Assembly: GCA_964640955.1 (NCBI GenBank)
Contig: CAZXJI010000008.1
Location: 1 to 64,000 of the forward strand
From: CAXXOK01 sp964640955
GTDB lineage: Bacteria; Bacillota; Clostridia; Christensenellales; Aristaeellaceae
Reading direction: 5' to 3'
DNA length: 64,000 nucleotides
In this document: in pieces, positions 8,103-16,968 of the stretch
Position numbering within the stretch: the stretch's first letter is position 1
Layout: every line of letters begins with the position of its first letter
Program-made: the position numbers and the translations under genes
Notes under the pieces: model-generated
Seen by the model: the letters and a program-made list of their open reading frames with translations, nothing else
Database searches by the model: none
What the model was told of the DNA's origin: nothing

Positions 8103-10187
8103 ATGCTTCGTACGCAGTATTGCGGCAGCCTGCGCCGCGCGGATATCGGCCGCCGGGCGACCGTGTGCGGCTGGGTGCTCACGCGCCGCGACATGGGCGG
8201 GGTGATTTTCGTGGACGTGCACGACCGCGAGGGCACGCTGCAGACGGTTTTCGACCTTTCCATCGTGGATGCGGAGAGCTTCGCCGCGGCGGAACGGGTG
8301 CGCAACCAGAGCGTGGTGCGCATTTCGGGGGAGATTCGCCTTCGGGACGAAAGCACCTATAACCCCGCCATCCCCACCGGCGAGGTGGAGCTGGCCGCCG
8401 AAAGCATGGAGGTGCTCTCCGCCGCCGAGGCGCTGCCCTTCTCGCTTACGGACGACGAGCCGGTGCGCGAGGAGCTGCGGCTGACCTACCGCTACCTCGA
8501 CCTGCGCAGGCCCCGCATGTACGAGGCGCTGCGCTTCCGGGCCAACCTGCAAAAGCAGGCGGAGGCGATATTGACGGAAAAGGGCTTTCTGCAGGTGGAG
8601 ACGCCCATCCTGTGCAAGTCCACGCCGGAGGGCGCGCGCGACTATCTGGTGCCCAGCCGCGTGCATCCCGGCACCTTCTACGCCCTGCCGCAGAGCCCGC
8701 AGATTTACAAGCAGCTGTTGATGGTCGCGGGCATCGACAAGTATTACCAGGTCGCCCGGTGCTTCCGCGACGAGGACTTGCGCGCCGACCGCCAGCCGGA
8801 GTTTACGCAGGTGGACCTGGAGTGCAGCTTCGTGACGCAGGAGGACATGCTTTCGCTTTTGACCGAGCTGTTCACGTCGCTGTTCGAACGGGTCATGGGC
8901 CGGGCGCTGGACATCCCCTTCAAGCGCCTCACCTGGCAGGAGGCCATGGACGTTTACGGCAACGACAAGCCCGACCTGCGCTTCGACCTGCCCATCGCGG
9001 ACGTGAGCGAAATCGCGGAACAGTCCACCTTCGGGGTGTTCACCGGCGCGCTGCGGCACAGCGGCGTGGTGCGGGCCCTGAACGTCAAAGGCGGCGGCGC
9101 GGCCTTTACCCGCACGACCATCGAACAGCTGACCGCCTATGCCCAGAAGCTGGGCGCCAAGGGTATGGCGTGGATCCTCTACAAGCCCGACGGGGAGATC
9201 AACAGCATCCTGCCCAAATACTTCAGCGGCGAATGCTGGGCTGCGCTGGAAGAAAAGATGGGCGCGGAGAAGGGCGACTTCATCCTCTTCTGCGCCGATC
9301 AGCTCGACGTGGCCCGCAGGGTGCTGAGCGGCCTGCGCGTGCGCTGCGGGGAACTGATGGGTTTGATCGACAAAAATAAGTTCCAGTTCGCGCTGGTCAC
9401 GGATTTCCCGATGTTCGAGTACAAGAAGGACGAAAACCGCTACGCCGCCATGCACCACCCCTTCACCATGCCCTACGAGGAGGACGTGGACCTCATGCAG
9501 GACGATGCCACCAAGCCGCAGGTGCGCTCGCAGGCGTACGACGTGGTGCTGAACGGCGTGGAGCTGGGCAGCGGAAGCGTGCGTATCCACCGCCCGGACG
9601 TGCAGAGCAAGGTGTTCAGCGCCCTGGGCTTTTCCAAGGAGGAGGCCCGGGAGCGCTTCGGCTTCATGCTGGGGGCGTTCCGCTTCGGTACGCCGCCGCA
9701 CGCGGGCTTCGCCTTCGGGCTGGACCGCCTCTGCATGCTGCTGACCGGCGCCAAGTCGCTTCGCGAGGTCATCGCCTTCCCCAAGATCAAGGACGCGAGC
9801 TGCCCCATGACCGGCGCGCCGGATTTCGTGGACCCCAAACAGCTGGAGGAGCTCAAGCTGGGCGTGAACGTCGCCGAGGAGCTGAAGCGCGAGCACGAGG
9901 AGCAGGTGACCCGCGAAACGGTGCTGAACACCGCGCTCTTGAGCATGCTGAGCCTCTCCGCCAGCGACGAGGCGGCCCTGGACAAGGATTTTCTCGGCAT
10001 TGTGGATTTTGCGGGCGAGTTGGCCGCGCTCAACCGGCAGGCGCCGCACGCGCCCCGGCCGCGCAACGTGCGCAGCGTGAACGTCCGCGCGGACGAGCCG
10101 GGGGAGAGCTTCCCGGTCGCGCAGGTACTGTTGAACGCCAAAACCGTCAGCGGGCCCTACATCACCGTGCCCAAGACCTTTGAGTGA
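8103..10187 (+). CDS. aspS-gatC: Aspartyl-tRNA synthetase fused to GatC
   Basis: This protein has 694 residues, about 100 more than a bacterial AspRS. Residues 1 to about 590 are a full class II AspRS: N-terminal OB fold (CGWVLTRRDMGGVIF), motif 2 in CFRDEDLRADRQPEFTQ, the bacterial GAD insert, and motif 3 in GFAFGLDRLCMLLTG. From about 604 the chain becomes a GatC domain (SLSASDEAALDKDFLGIVDF ... VAQVLLNA ... YITVPKTFE). gatA and gatB follow. GatC normally stabilises GatA in the amidotransferase that turns Asp-tRNA(Asn) into Asn-tRNA(Asn), so the fusion ties the charging enzyme to it. The start has AAGGAGGG. Discrimination for tRNA(Asn) is likely relaxed but not proven. Confidence 0.93.
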   Translation: MLRTQYCGSLRRADIGRRATVCGWVLTRRDMGGVIFVDVHDREGTLQTVFDLSIVDAESFAAAERVRNQSVVRISGEIRLRDESTYNPAIPTGEVELAAESMEVLSAAEALPFSLTDDEPVREELRLTYRYLDLRRPRMYEALRFRANLQKQAEAILTEKGFLQVETPILCKSTPEGARDYLVPSRVHPGTFYALPQSPQIYKQLLMVAGIDKYYQVARCFRDEDLRADRQPEFTQVDLECSFVTQEDMLSLLTELFTSLFERVMGRALDIPFKRLTWQEAMDVYGNDKPDLRFDLPIADVSEIAEQSTFGVFTGALRHSGVVRALNVKGGGAAFTRTTIEQLTAYAQKLGAKGMAWILYKPDGEINSILPKYFSGECWAALEEKMGAEKGDFILFCADQLDVARRVLSGLRVRCGELMGLIDKNKFQFALVTDFPMFEYKKDENRYAAMHHPFTMPYEEDVDLMQDDATKPQVRSQAYDVVLNGVELGSGSVRIHRPDVQSKVFSALGFSKEEARERFGFMLGAFRFGTPPHAGFAFGLDRLCMLLTGAKSLREVIAFPKIKDASCPMTGAPDFVDPKQLEELKLGVNVAEELKREHEEQVTRETVLNTALLSMLSLSASDEAALDKDFLGIVDFAGELAALNRQAPHAPRPRNVRSVNVRADEPGESFPVAQVLLNAKTVSGPYITVPKTFE

Positions 10188-10220
10188 CGTTCCGCCGGAA
10201 CGCCGGAAAGGAGCCGCGAT

Positions 10221-11732
10221 ATGCGAACCTATCCCGAACTGTGCAGGCTGACGGTGGTCGAGCTGGTCGCCGCGCTGGAAGCGGGCGATACGACCTCGGT
10301 CGAGATCACCCAGGCGTACCTGAACAGCATCGCCGCCCAGAATGAAGCCATCTATGCGTATCTGGACGTGTACGCCCAGAGCGCACTGCAACAGGCGGCC
10401 GAAAGCGACGAGCGCCGCAAAGCGGGCAGGCTTTTGTCCCCGCTGGACGGCATTCCCGTGGCGGTGAAGGACAACATGCTGGTGGAAGGGCGCAAGTGCA
10501 CGTGCGCCAGCAGGATGCTTTCGGATTTCGTATCGCCCTACACCGCGACCGCCGTGCGCAAGCTGCTGGACGCGGGCATGCCGCTGCTGGGCAAGCTGAA
10601 CATGGACGAGTTCGCCATGGGATCGAGCACCGAAAACAGCGCGTTCGGCGTTTGCCGCAACCCCTGGTCGCTGGCCCGCGTGCCGGGCGGCTCCTCCGGC
10701 GGCGCGGCCGCCGCGGTGGCCGCGGGCATGGCGCCGGTCGCGCTGGGCAGCGACACGGGCGGGAGCATCCGCCAGCCGGCGTCCTTCTGCGGGGTGGTGG
10801 GCGTCAAGCCCGCCTACGGCGCGGTGAGCCGCTATGGGCTGGTGGCCTTCGCAAGCTCGCTGGATCAGATCGGCCCGCTTACGAAAACCGCGCGGGACGC
10901 AGCGCTGGTGATGAACACCATCGCGGGCCGCGACCCCCGGGACGCGACCAGCGACGCGACGCTTTCCCCCGCATGCGCGGTCGAAACCCTGCCGACGCTC
11001 GAGGGCCTGACCGTCGGCATGCCCAGGGAATGCTTCGGCGAAGGGCTTTCCATGCCGGTGTACCACGCGGTGCAGGCGGCGGCCGAGCAGCTGGCCGCCA
11101 TGGGGGCGACGGTCGTGGAAACCAGCATCCCGTCGCTGCCCTACGCGCTTTCCGCCTACTATGTGCTTTCCAGCGCCGAGGCGTCCAGCAACCTCGCCCG
11201 TTTCGACGGTGTGCGCTACGGCTACCGCGTCAGGGAATACGCCGATCTGGACGAGCTCTATCGCAAGAGCCGCGAGGAAGGCTTCGGCATCGAGGTGAAG
11301 CGCCGCATCATGCTGGGCACGTTCGCGCTGAGCAGCGGCTATCAGGACCAATATTACCTCAAGGCCCAGCAGGCGCGGGAGCTGCTGCGCTACGAGTTCG
11401 GGCAGGCGCTTGAAACCTGCGACGCGCTGCTGACCCCCGTAGCGCCGACCTACGCCTACCGTCTCGGCGAAAAGACCGCCGACCCGATGGAAATGTACAT
11501 GGGCGACCTGTACACCGTGCCCGCGAACCTCACCGGCCTGCCCAACGTGAGCATCCCCTGCGGCGCTGCCGAGGAGGACGGGGAAACCCTCCCCGTGGGC
11601 ATGAGCCTGACGGGCGCGCGCGACAGCCTGCCGAAGCTTTTGTCCATCGCCGCCGCCTACGAGCGGGCGGCCGAGCCCAACAGGGGGCTGCGCCCCTACG
11701 AGCACCTGCGCAGAGGAGGCGAAACGGCGTGA
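10221..11732 (+). CDS. gatA: Asp-tRNA(Asn)/Glu-tRNA(Gln) amidotransferase subunit A
   Basis: This 503-residue amidase-signature enzyme is the glutaminase subunit of GatCAB. It carries the Ser-cisSer-Lys triad: Lys in PVAVKDNM, the cis-Ser in GGSSGGAAAA and the nucleophile in GSDTGGSIRQP. The length is normal. AAAGGAG precedes ATG 10221. No separate gatC precedes it; the GatC domain sits at the end of the upstream AspRS protein. The stop overlaps the gatB GTG start. Confidence 0.97.
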   Translation: MRTYPELCRLTVVELVAALEAGDTTSVEITQAYLNSIAAQNEAIYAYLDVYAQSALQQAAESDERRKAGRLLSPLDGIPVAVKDNMLVEGRKCTCASRMLSDFVSPYTATAVRKLLDAGMPLLGKLNMDEFAMGSSTENSAFGVCRNPWSLARVPGGSSGGAAAAVAAGMAPVALGSDTGGSIRQPASFCGVVGVKPAYGAVSRYGLVAFASSLDQIGPLTKTARDAALVMNTIAGRDPRDATSDATLSPACAVETLPTLEGLTVGMPRECFGEGLSMPVYHAVQAAAEQLAAMGATVVETSIPSLPYALSAYYVLSSAEASSNLARFDGVRYGYRVREYADLDELYRKSREEGFGIEVKRRIMLGTFALSSGYQDQYYLKAQQARELLRYEFGQALETCDALLTPVAPTYAYRLGEKTADPMEMYMGDLYTVPANLTGLPNVSIPCGAAEEDGETLPVGMSLTGARDSLPKLLSIAAAYERAAEPNRGLRPYEHLRRGGETA

Positions 11733-13201
11733 AATGGGAAATGGTCATCGGCCTTGAAACCCACGTGGAGCTCAACACCAAAAGCAAGGTGTTTTGTGCC
11801 TGCCGCACCGATTTCGGCGCGGAGCCCAACACCCACGTCTGCCCCGTGTGCATGGGGCTGCCGGGGGCGCTTCCGGTGTTCAACGAACGGGTGCTGCACC
11901 ACGCGGCCATGGCGGGCTTCGCGCTCAACTGCCACGTGCACCACGTGAGCCGCTTCGACCGCAAGAACTACTTTTACCCCGACCTGCCCAAGGCGTACCA
12001 AATCAGCCAGTTTTACCGCCCCATCTGCGAAAACGGGTGGCTGAGCGTGCAGACGTCTGAAGGGGAAAAGAGAATCGGCATTACCCGCATCCACATCGAG
12101 GAGGATGCGGGCAAGCTGGTGCACGACGACGAACACGGCACGATGCTGGACATGAACCGCTGCGGCGTGCCGTTGATCGAGATCGTCAGCGAGCCGGACA
12201 TCCGCTCGGCGGAGGAGGCGGTGGGGTATCTGCGCAAGGTGCGCGCGATTCTCACCTACATCGACGTAAGCGACTGCCGCATGAACGAGGGCAGCCTGCG
12301 CTGCGACGTCAACCTGAGCGTGCACCGCCCCGGCGAACCCTTCGGCGTGCGTACGGAAATGAAGAACCTCAACTCCTTCCAGAGCGTGGAGCGCGCGATA
12401 CAGGCCGAGTACGAGCGGCAGGTGGCGGCGCTGGAGGCGGGGGAGGAGATCGTGCAGGAAACGCGGCGCTACGACCAGAAAACCGGCAAGACCAGCACCA
12501 TGCGCCGCAAGGAGAACAGCGCCGACTACCGCTATTTCCCCGATCCGGACCTGCCGGAGGTGCGCCTGACCGACGAGGACATGGCGACGATCACCGCTTC
12601 CATCCCGGCGCTGCCGGACGAGCGGCGCGAAACCTACATGCGGGAATACGGGCTTTCCGCCTACGCCGCCGAGCAGCTGACGGCCGAGCGCTGGCTGGCA
12701 GAATACTTCGAGGAGGCCGCGCGCACGGTCCAAAGCCCCGTGGGGGTCGCCAACCTCCTGCAGGGCGAGGTGTTCGCGCTGATGGGCGCGCGCGCCGCGG
12801 AAGCCGAAAAGAGCGGCCAGGCCGCAACGGAAGGCCGGCAGTCGCTGCCGGTGTCGCCCAAAAACCTCGCGAAGCTTTCCGACCTGATCGCCGGAGGGCG
12901 CGTCAACAGCTCCACGGGCAAGAAGATTCTCGCGGCGCTTTTCGCGGAGGACTGCGACCCGGAAGCGTACGCGCAGGAGCACCGGCTGTTCACCGTCGGC
13001 GACGACGCCACCCTGCGCGCCGCCGTCGCAAGGGCGCTTGACGAGAATCCCGGCATGGTGGAAACCTTCCGTAAGGGCAAAACGAGCGTCGAAAAGGCGC
13101 TGATGGGCAAAGCCATGGCCATCACGCGCGGCAAGGCCAACCCGGAGCGCCTCACCGAGCTTCTTCACGAGGCGTTGACGGCGGAAACCGGGGAACAGTA
13201 A
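11729..13201 (+). CDS. gatB: Asp-tRNA(Asn)/Glu-tRNA(Gln) amidotransferase subunit B
   Basis: This 490-residue protein starts with GTG, giving MKWEMVIGLETHVELNT, the normal GatB beginning. AGGAGG lies at 11713-11718 and the start overlaps the gatA stop. The kinase-like cradle domain includes NTHVCPVCMGLPG and NFYPDLPK-like YFYPDLPKAYQIS; the C-terminal YqeY-like tail domain starts near residue 335. It phosphorylates the aminoacyl-tRNA and amidates it with ammonia from GatA. Zinc-type Cys residues are visible as CACR and CPVC. Confidence 0.97.
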   Translation: MKWEMVIGLETHVELNTKSKVFCACRTDFGAEPNTHVCPVCMGLPGALPVFNERVLHHAAMAGFALNCHVHHVSRFDRKNYFYPDLPKAYQISQFYRPICENGWLSVQTSEGEKRIGITRIHIEEDAGKLVHDDEHGTMLDMNRCGVPLIEIVSEPDIRSAEEAVGYLRKVRAILTYIDVSDCRMNEGSLRCDVNLSVHRPGEPFGVRTEMKNLNSFQSVERAIQAEYERQVAALEAGEEIVQETRRYDQKTGKTSTMRRKENSADYRYFPDPDLPEVRLTDEDMATITASIPALPDERRETYMREYGLSAYAAEQLTAERWLAEYFEEAARTVQSPVGVANLLQGEVFALMGARAAEAEKSGQAATEGRQSLPVSPKNLAKLSDLIAGGRVNSSTGKKILAALFAEDCDPEAYAQEHRLFTVGDDATLRAAVARALDENPGMVETFRKGKTSVEKALMGKAMAITRGKANPERLTELLHEALTAETGEQ

Positions 13202-13209
13202 CCCTTTCC

Positions 13210-13239
13210 GGGCGTGCGCCCACGCCCTCTTCTTTGTTT
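13210..13239 (+). terminator. Terminator after gatB
   Basis: A 7-bp stem GGGCGTG (13210-13216) with CACGCCC (13221-13227) and loop CGCC is followed by TCTTCTTTGTTT. Its T-rich tail runs into the -35 box of the next promoter. Confidence 0.7.
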
Positions 13240-13266
13240 GACAAGACAAATCAATCATGATATGCT
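13238..13266 (+). promoter_or_regulatory. Promoter of the asd-dapA-dapB operon
   Basis: TTGACA (13238-13243) and TATGCT (13261-13266) are 17 bp apart. The leader to asd is only about 70 nt, too short for a lysine riboswitch. Confidence 0.8.
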
Positions 13267-13340
13267 TGGCTGGAATCCTCGGGCAGGCGCGAACCCTGCG
13301 TCAGCATGGCTTGCCGCCCGATAAAAGCGAGGTTTTCGTT

Positions 13341-14426
13341 ATGCGGAAGTACCGCGTGGGAATCATCGGAGCGACGGGGATGGTCGGGCAGCGCTTTACG
13401 CTGCTGCTGAAGGATCATCCGTGGTTCACCGTCACCTGTCTGGCCGCCAGCGCCCGTAGCGCGGGCAAGCCCTACCGCGAGGCCGTGGCCAAACGCTGGG
13501 CGTTCCCCGGCGCCGAGATTCCGGAAGCGATCGCCGAGTTGACGGTGCAGGACGCCGACGACGTGGAAGCGATTGCCGCGCAGGTGGACTTTGTTTTTTG
13601 CGCCGTCAGCATGAAAAAGGACGAGACGCTCGCCCTGGAGGAACGCTACGCCAAGGCCGAGGTGCCGGTGATCAGCAACAACAGCGCCACCCGCATGCTC
13701 CCCGACGTGCCCATGCTGATCCCCGAGATCAACGGCACGCATGCCGCGGTGATCGAGGCGCAGCGCAGGCGCCTGGGTACGAAGCGCGGCTTTATCGCGG
13801 TCAAGCCCAACTGCAGCATTCAGAGCTACGTGCCGGCGCTGTGGCCCCTGCTCGATTTTGAGCCGGAAAGCGTCGTCGCCTGCACGTATCAGGCCATCAG
13901 CGGCGCGGGCAAGACGTTCGAAACCTGGCCGGAGATGCTGGATAACGTGATTCCCTACATCGGCGGCGAGGACGAGAAGAGCGAGCGCGAGCCGATGAAG
14001 ATTTTCGGAACCGTGCAGGACGGCCGGATCGTCAACGCGGCGCTGCCCGACATCAGCGCACAGTGCCTGCGCGTGGCCTGCACCGACGGGCATATGGCCG
14101 CGGTGAGCGTGAAGTTTAAAAACAAGCCGACCGAAGAGCAGATTCTTGCACGCTGGGCCAACTGCAAGCCGCTGACCGACGGCATGAGCCTGCCCAGCAG
14201 CCCCGAAAAGTTCCTGTACTATTTCAACGATCCCAGCCGCCCGCAGACGCGCCTGGACCGCGATTTCGGGGGCGGCATGGGCATCACCATCGGACGGCTG
14301 CGCGAGGACAAGGTGCTGGATTACAAGTTCGTCTGCCTAAGCCACAACACCATCCGCGGCGCGGCCGGCGGCGGGGTGCTCAGCGCCGAATACCTGTGCA
14401 GGCTCGGGTACATTCAGCCGAAATAA
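13341..14426 (+). CDS. asd: Aspartate-semialdehyde dehydrogenase (archaeal/eukaryal type)
   Basis: This 361-residue enzyme reduces aspartyl phosphate to aspartate semialdehyde. The Rossmann motif is GIIGATGMVGQRF near the N terminus and the catalytic Cys lies in KPNCSIQSY. YQAISGAGKTFETWPEM and the overall layout match the form first known from archaea and fungi rather than the E. coli form; that form also occurs in clostridia. I chose ATG 13341 because the dinucleotide fold starts there, although the upstream GAGG is weak. It heads the asd-dapA-dapB operon. Confidence 0.93.
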   Translation: MRKYRVGIIGATGMVGQRFTLLLKDHPWFTVTCLAASARSAGKPYREAVAKRWAFPGAEIPEAIAELTVQDADDVEAIAAQVDFVFCAVSMKKDETLALEERYAKAEVPVISNNSATRMLPDVPMLIPEINGTHAAVIEAQRRRLGTKRGFIAVKPNCSIQSYVPALWPLLDFEPESVVACTYQAISGAGKTFETWPEMLDNVIPYIGGEDEKSEREPMKIFGTVQDGRIVNAALPDISAQCLRVACTDGHMAAVSVKFKNKPTEEQILARWANCKPLTDGMSLPSSPEKFLYYFNDPSRPQTRLDRDFGGGMGITIGRLREDKVLDYKFVCLSHNTIRGAAGGGVLSAEYLCRLGYIQPK

Positions 14427-14487
14427 CCGTTTCGTCTGCGCCGCGGGCGGCAACCGGGATACGGGCTTTTTGAAGGAGGTCGGACGA

Positions 14488-15372
14488 ATGACTTCTTTGT
14501 TTGAGGGCAGCGCGGTCGCGCTGGTGACGCCTTTTCTGAACGGCCGGGTGGATACGGCCGCCATCGGGCGGCTGGTGGAAAGACAGATGGCGGCGGGCAC
14601 GGCGGCGATCATCGTTTGCGGCACCACGGGCGAGCCCAGCACCATGACCGCCGACGAGCGGGAGCTGACGGTACGCACGGTGGTGAAGGCCGTGGACGGA
14701 CGCATCCCCGTGGTGGCCGGAACCGGCACCAACTGCACCCGGAGCGTGATCGACGCCGCCGAACGCTACGAGGGCCTTGGCTGCGCGGCGCAGCTGGTGG
14801 TGACCCCCTACTACAACAAAACGTCGCCGGAAGGGCTGTGCCGGCATTACGAGACCATAGCCGAAAAGACGAAGCTGCCCATCGTCATCTACAACGTGCC
14901 CAGCCGCACGGCCATCGACATTTCTGCGGACGTGCTTGACAGGCTCGCCGACTGCGAAAAGATCATCGCCGTCAAGGAGAGCAGCTACAACCTGCCCTTC
15001 GTGATGGAGAAAATCCGCCGCGCCGGGGACAGGATCGCCTTTTACAGCGGCAACGACGATATGGTCGTGCCCCTGATGGGACTGGGCGCCAAGGGCGTCG
15101 TGTCCGTGGTGGCCAACGTTTTGCCCAGGCCGATGGCGCGCATGGCGGGCCTGTACCTGCGGGGCGACCACGAGGGCGCGCGGGACGTGCAGCTGTCGCT
15201 GCTGCCGCTGATCCGTGCGCTGTTTGCGGAGGTCAACCCCATCCCCTGCAAGGCCGCCGTGGAAATGATGGGCCTGTGCGGGGGCGAGGTGCGTTTGCCC
15301 CTGGTGCCCATCGGCGAGGAGAACCGGGCGAAGCTGCGCGCGGCGCTCATCGACGCGGGCGTGGAGCTGTAG
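14488..15372 (+). CDS. dapA: 4-hydroxy-tetrahydrodipicolinate synthase
   Basis: This 294-residue TIM-barrel aldolase condenses pyruvate with aspartate semialdehyde. The Schiff-base Lys is in IIAVKESS, the catalytic Tyr in VVTPYYNK, and the GTTGEPSTM loop is present. GAAGGAGGT precedes ATG 14488. The length is standard. It is the second step of the diaminopimelate branch and follows asd directly. Confidence 0.97.
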   Translation: MTSLFEGSAVALVTPFLNGRVDTAAIGRLVERQMAAGTAAIIVCGTTGEPSTMTADERELTVRTVVKAVDGRIPVVAGTGTNCTRSVIDAAERYEGLGCAAQLVVTPYYNKTSPEGLCRHYETIAEKTKLPIVIYNVPSRTAIDISADVLDRLADCEKIIAVKESSYNLPFVMEKIRRAGDRIAFYSGNDDMVVPLMGLGAKGVVSVVANVLPRPMARMAGLYLRGDHEGARDVQLSLLPLIRALFAEVNPIPCKAAVEMMGLCGGEVRLPLVPIGEENRAKLRAALIDAGVEL

Positions 15373-15421
15373 GCGGAACGGATCGCGGCGGACGCGTCCG
15401 GGGAAACGGTTTATCGATCGG

Positions 15422-15448
15422 GGCCGGGCGTACGCCCGGCCGCTTTTT
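15422..15448 (+). terminator. Terminator-like hairpin between dapA and dapB
   Basis: A 9-bp stem GGCCGGGCG (15422-15430) with CGCCCGGCC (15433-15441) is followed by GCTTTTT. It probably lowers dapB transcription relative to dapA, since no new promoter is obvious before dapB. Confidence 0.65.
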
Positions 15449-15474
15449 CACCAAAGCAGACGGAGGCGAGCGAA

Positions 15475-16245
15475 ATGAGAATCATCATCGGCGGCGCGCT
15501 TGGGCGCATGGGCCGGGAAATGGCGGCCGCGGCGGCCGACGCGGGGGCGGAGATCGTCTGTGGCGTGGATGTGGCGTACAACGGGCAGGACACGGACTTT
15601 CCCGTCGTGAAGGAATACGGGCAGATCACGGCGGCGGCGGACGTGCTGGTGGATTTCTCCCGCGCCGACGGGCTGCCCGACCTGCTCCTTTACGCCGGAG
15701 GCGCAAAGATGCCGCTGGTGCTGTGCGCCACGGGCTACACGGACGAACAGCTAAAAAGCATCGACGCGGCGGCGGCCGGACTGCCCATATTGCAGAGCGT
15801 CAACATGAGCCTGGGCGTGAACGTGCTGCGCAGGCTTTCGCAGATCGCGGCGCGCGCGCTGGGCGCGGGCTACGACGTGGAAATCGTCGAAAAGCACCAC
15901 CGCCGCAAACTGGACAGCCCCAGCGGCACGGCGCTGTTGCTGTACGAGGCGATCCGGGCGGAAAAGGGCGGGGAGGCGATCGCCGTTTACGGCCGTCACG
16001 GGCGCACGGACAAGCGAACCGACGCGGAGATCGGTCTGCACGCCGTGCGGGGCGGCACCGTGGCCGGCGAGCATGAGGTCGGCTTTTACGGAAACGGCGA
16101 GGAGCTGCTGCTGACCCACCGCGCCGAGAACCGCGCGCTGTTCGCCCAGGGGGCGCTGAGGGCGGCGGCCTTTCTGGCCGGCAAGCCCGCCGGGCGCTAC
16201 GGCATGGAGGACGTGGTGGGGGAGATGCTCGAGGGGCGCGAATGA
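15475..16245 (+). CDS. dapB: 4-hydroxy-tetrahydrodipicolinate reductase
   Basis: This 256-residue enzyme reduces the DapA product with NAD(P)H. The nucleotide fold is IIIGGALGRMGREM and the catalytic signature is EKHHRRKLDSPSGTAL. GGAGG lies 9 bp before the ATG. It is the last gene of the operon; dapL or dapD-type genes and lysA are not in the window. Confidence 0.96.
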   Translation: MRIIIGGALGRMGREMAAAAADAGAEIVCGVDVAYNGQDTDFPVVKEYGQITAAADVLVDFSRADGLPDLLLYAGGAKMPLVLCATGYTDEQLKSIDAAAAGLPILQSVNMSLGVNVLRRLSQIAARALGAGYDVEIVEKHHRRKLDSPSGTALLLYEAIRAEKGGEAIAVYGRHGRTDKRTDAEIGLHAVRGGTVAGEHEVGFYGNGEELLLTHRAENRALFAQGALRAAAFLAGKPAGRYGMEDVVGEMLEGRE

Positions 16246-16297
16246 TTTCTGCGCGGCCTTAGCCTACACTCCTCAAAAACCGCACAGCATAGAGGGT

Positions 16298-16323
16298 GGG
16301 CCGGGCGCTACGGCGCCCGGCCC
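16298..16323 (+). terminator. Hairpin after dapB
   Basis: An 11-bp perfect stem GGGCCGGGCGC (16298-16308) with GCGCCCGGCCC (16313-16323) and loop TACG follows dapB. No strong T-run follows, so its strength as a terminator is uncertain. Its stem core resembles that of the hairpin between dapA and dapB. Confidence 0.5.
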
Positions 16324-16381
16324 GTCGTTGTACCTGCGCCCGTGCCGCTTTCCCCTCGGAAACGCGAATAAGAAGCATATG

Positions 16382-16406
16382 AAAAAAGAAACGGCTGTGC
16401 CGTTTC
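16382..16406 (-). terminator. Terminator of the XRE regulator gene
   Basis: On the minus strand an 8-bp stem GAAACGGC/GCCGTTTC with a 3-nt loop runs into TTTTTT (16382-16387). It lies about 65 bp past the stop codon of the XRE gene. Confidence 0.75.
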
Positions 16407-16472
16407 TCATCCGTTACCGTTTCGATTCGTTCAAAAAAGCACCGCCGCTCCACAAAGGCTGCGGGAACGCGC

Positions 16473-16796
16473 TCAGTCGTCCTTTTCCCACTCCGCAAGG
16501 TTGTCCTGAATGGTGGAGAGGATTTCCTTGAGCGCGGAACGCTGCTGGCTGTTGAGCGCCTTGGGCATGGGGCCGATGACGCTGTTGTTCATGCTGCCGG
16601 CGAGCAAATAATCCAGGCTCACGTCCAGAACGTTGGCGATGGCCACCAACGTTTCCAGGCTTGCCTTGCGCGTGCCGCGTTCCACGTGCCCCACGAAGGA
16701 GGTGGATACGTTCACGCGCTCCGCCAGCGTCTCCTGCGTCCAGCCGCGTTGCGTGCGCTGTTTGCGGATTCTGCGGCCAAGATCGATATAATCCAT
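16473..16796 (-). CDS. XRE-family transcriptional regulator
   Basis: This protein of about 107 residues has an N-terminal HTH_3 domain (RRIRKQRTQRGWTQETLAER, then VSTSFVGHVERGTRKASLET) and a short C-terminal tail that may mediate oligomerisation. GAGGT precedes ATG 16796; an in-frame upstream extension lacks a ribosome site. It is divergent from the zinc-ribbon gene across a 365-bp region holding matching TTTATCCG sites, which could be its operators. Its target is not known. Confidence 0.85.
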   Translation of the reverse strand: MDYIDLGRRIRKQRTQRGWTQETLAERVNVSTSFVGHVERGTRKASLETLVAIANVLDVSLDYLLAGSMNNSVIGPMPKALNSQQRSALKEILSTIQDNLAEWEKDD

Positions 16797-16824
16797 AGCA
16801 CTAACCTCGTTGACAGTGTATGCG

Positions 16825-16836
16825 TTTATCCGAAAA
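16825..16836. promoter_or_regulatory. Candidate operator half-site TTTATCCGAAAA
   Basis: This site shares its first nine bases, TTTATCCGA, with the palindrome at 16969-16981. It lies in the 5' leader of the XRE gene, where a bound repressor would block transcription. This is inference from the repeated word only. Confidence 0.35.
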
Positions 16837-16860
16837 CCACAAAACAAATAAACACATTCT

Positions 16861-16889
16861 AATATAACGGATCGTGGTTATTTTGAAAA
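16861..16889 (-). promoter_or_regulatory. Possible promoter of the XRE gene
   Basis: On the minus strand TTTTCA (16884-16889) and TATATT (16861-16866) have a 17-bp spacer. The -35 match is weak. Confidence 0.45.
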
Positions 16890-16968
16890 GTGTCTGGTAG
16901 TCCTTAATGTTGCCTACTGATAGGATTGTGGAACCCGATTGTTACACCCGCGGGCGGCAGGAACGATC

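Noticed and set aside
7956..11705. Very long open frame on the minus strand opposite aspS and gatA (over 1200 codons)
   Set aside because: It is an effect of high G+C codon bias. The product is rich in Ala, Arg, Gly and His, has no recognisable domain, and lies opposite two certain genes.
13267..13340. Lysine riboswitch in the asd leader
   Set aside because: The leader is about 70 nt, far shorter than the lysine aptamer, and lacks its conserved helices.
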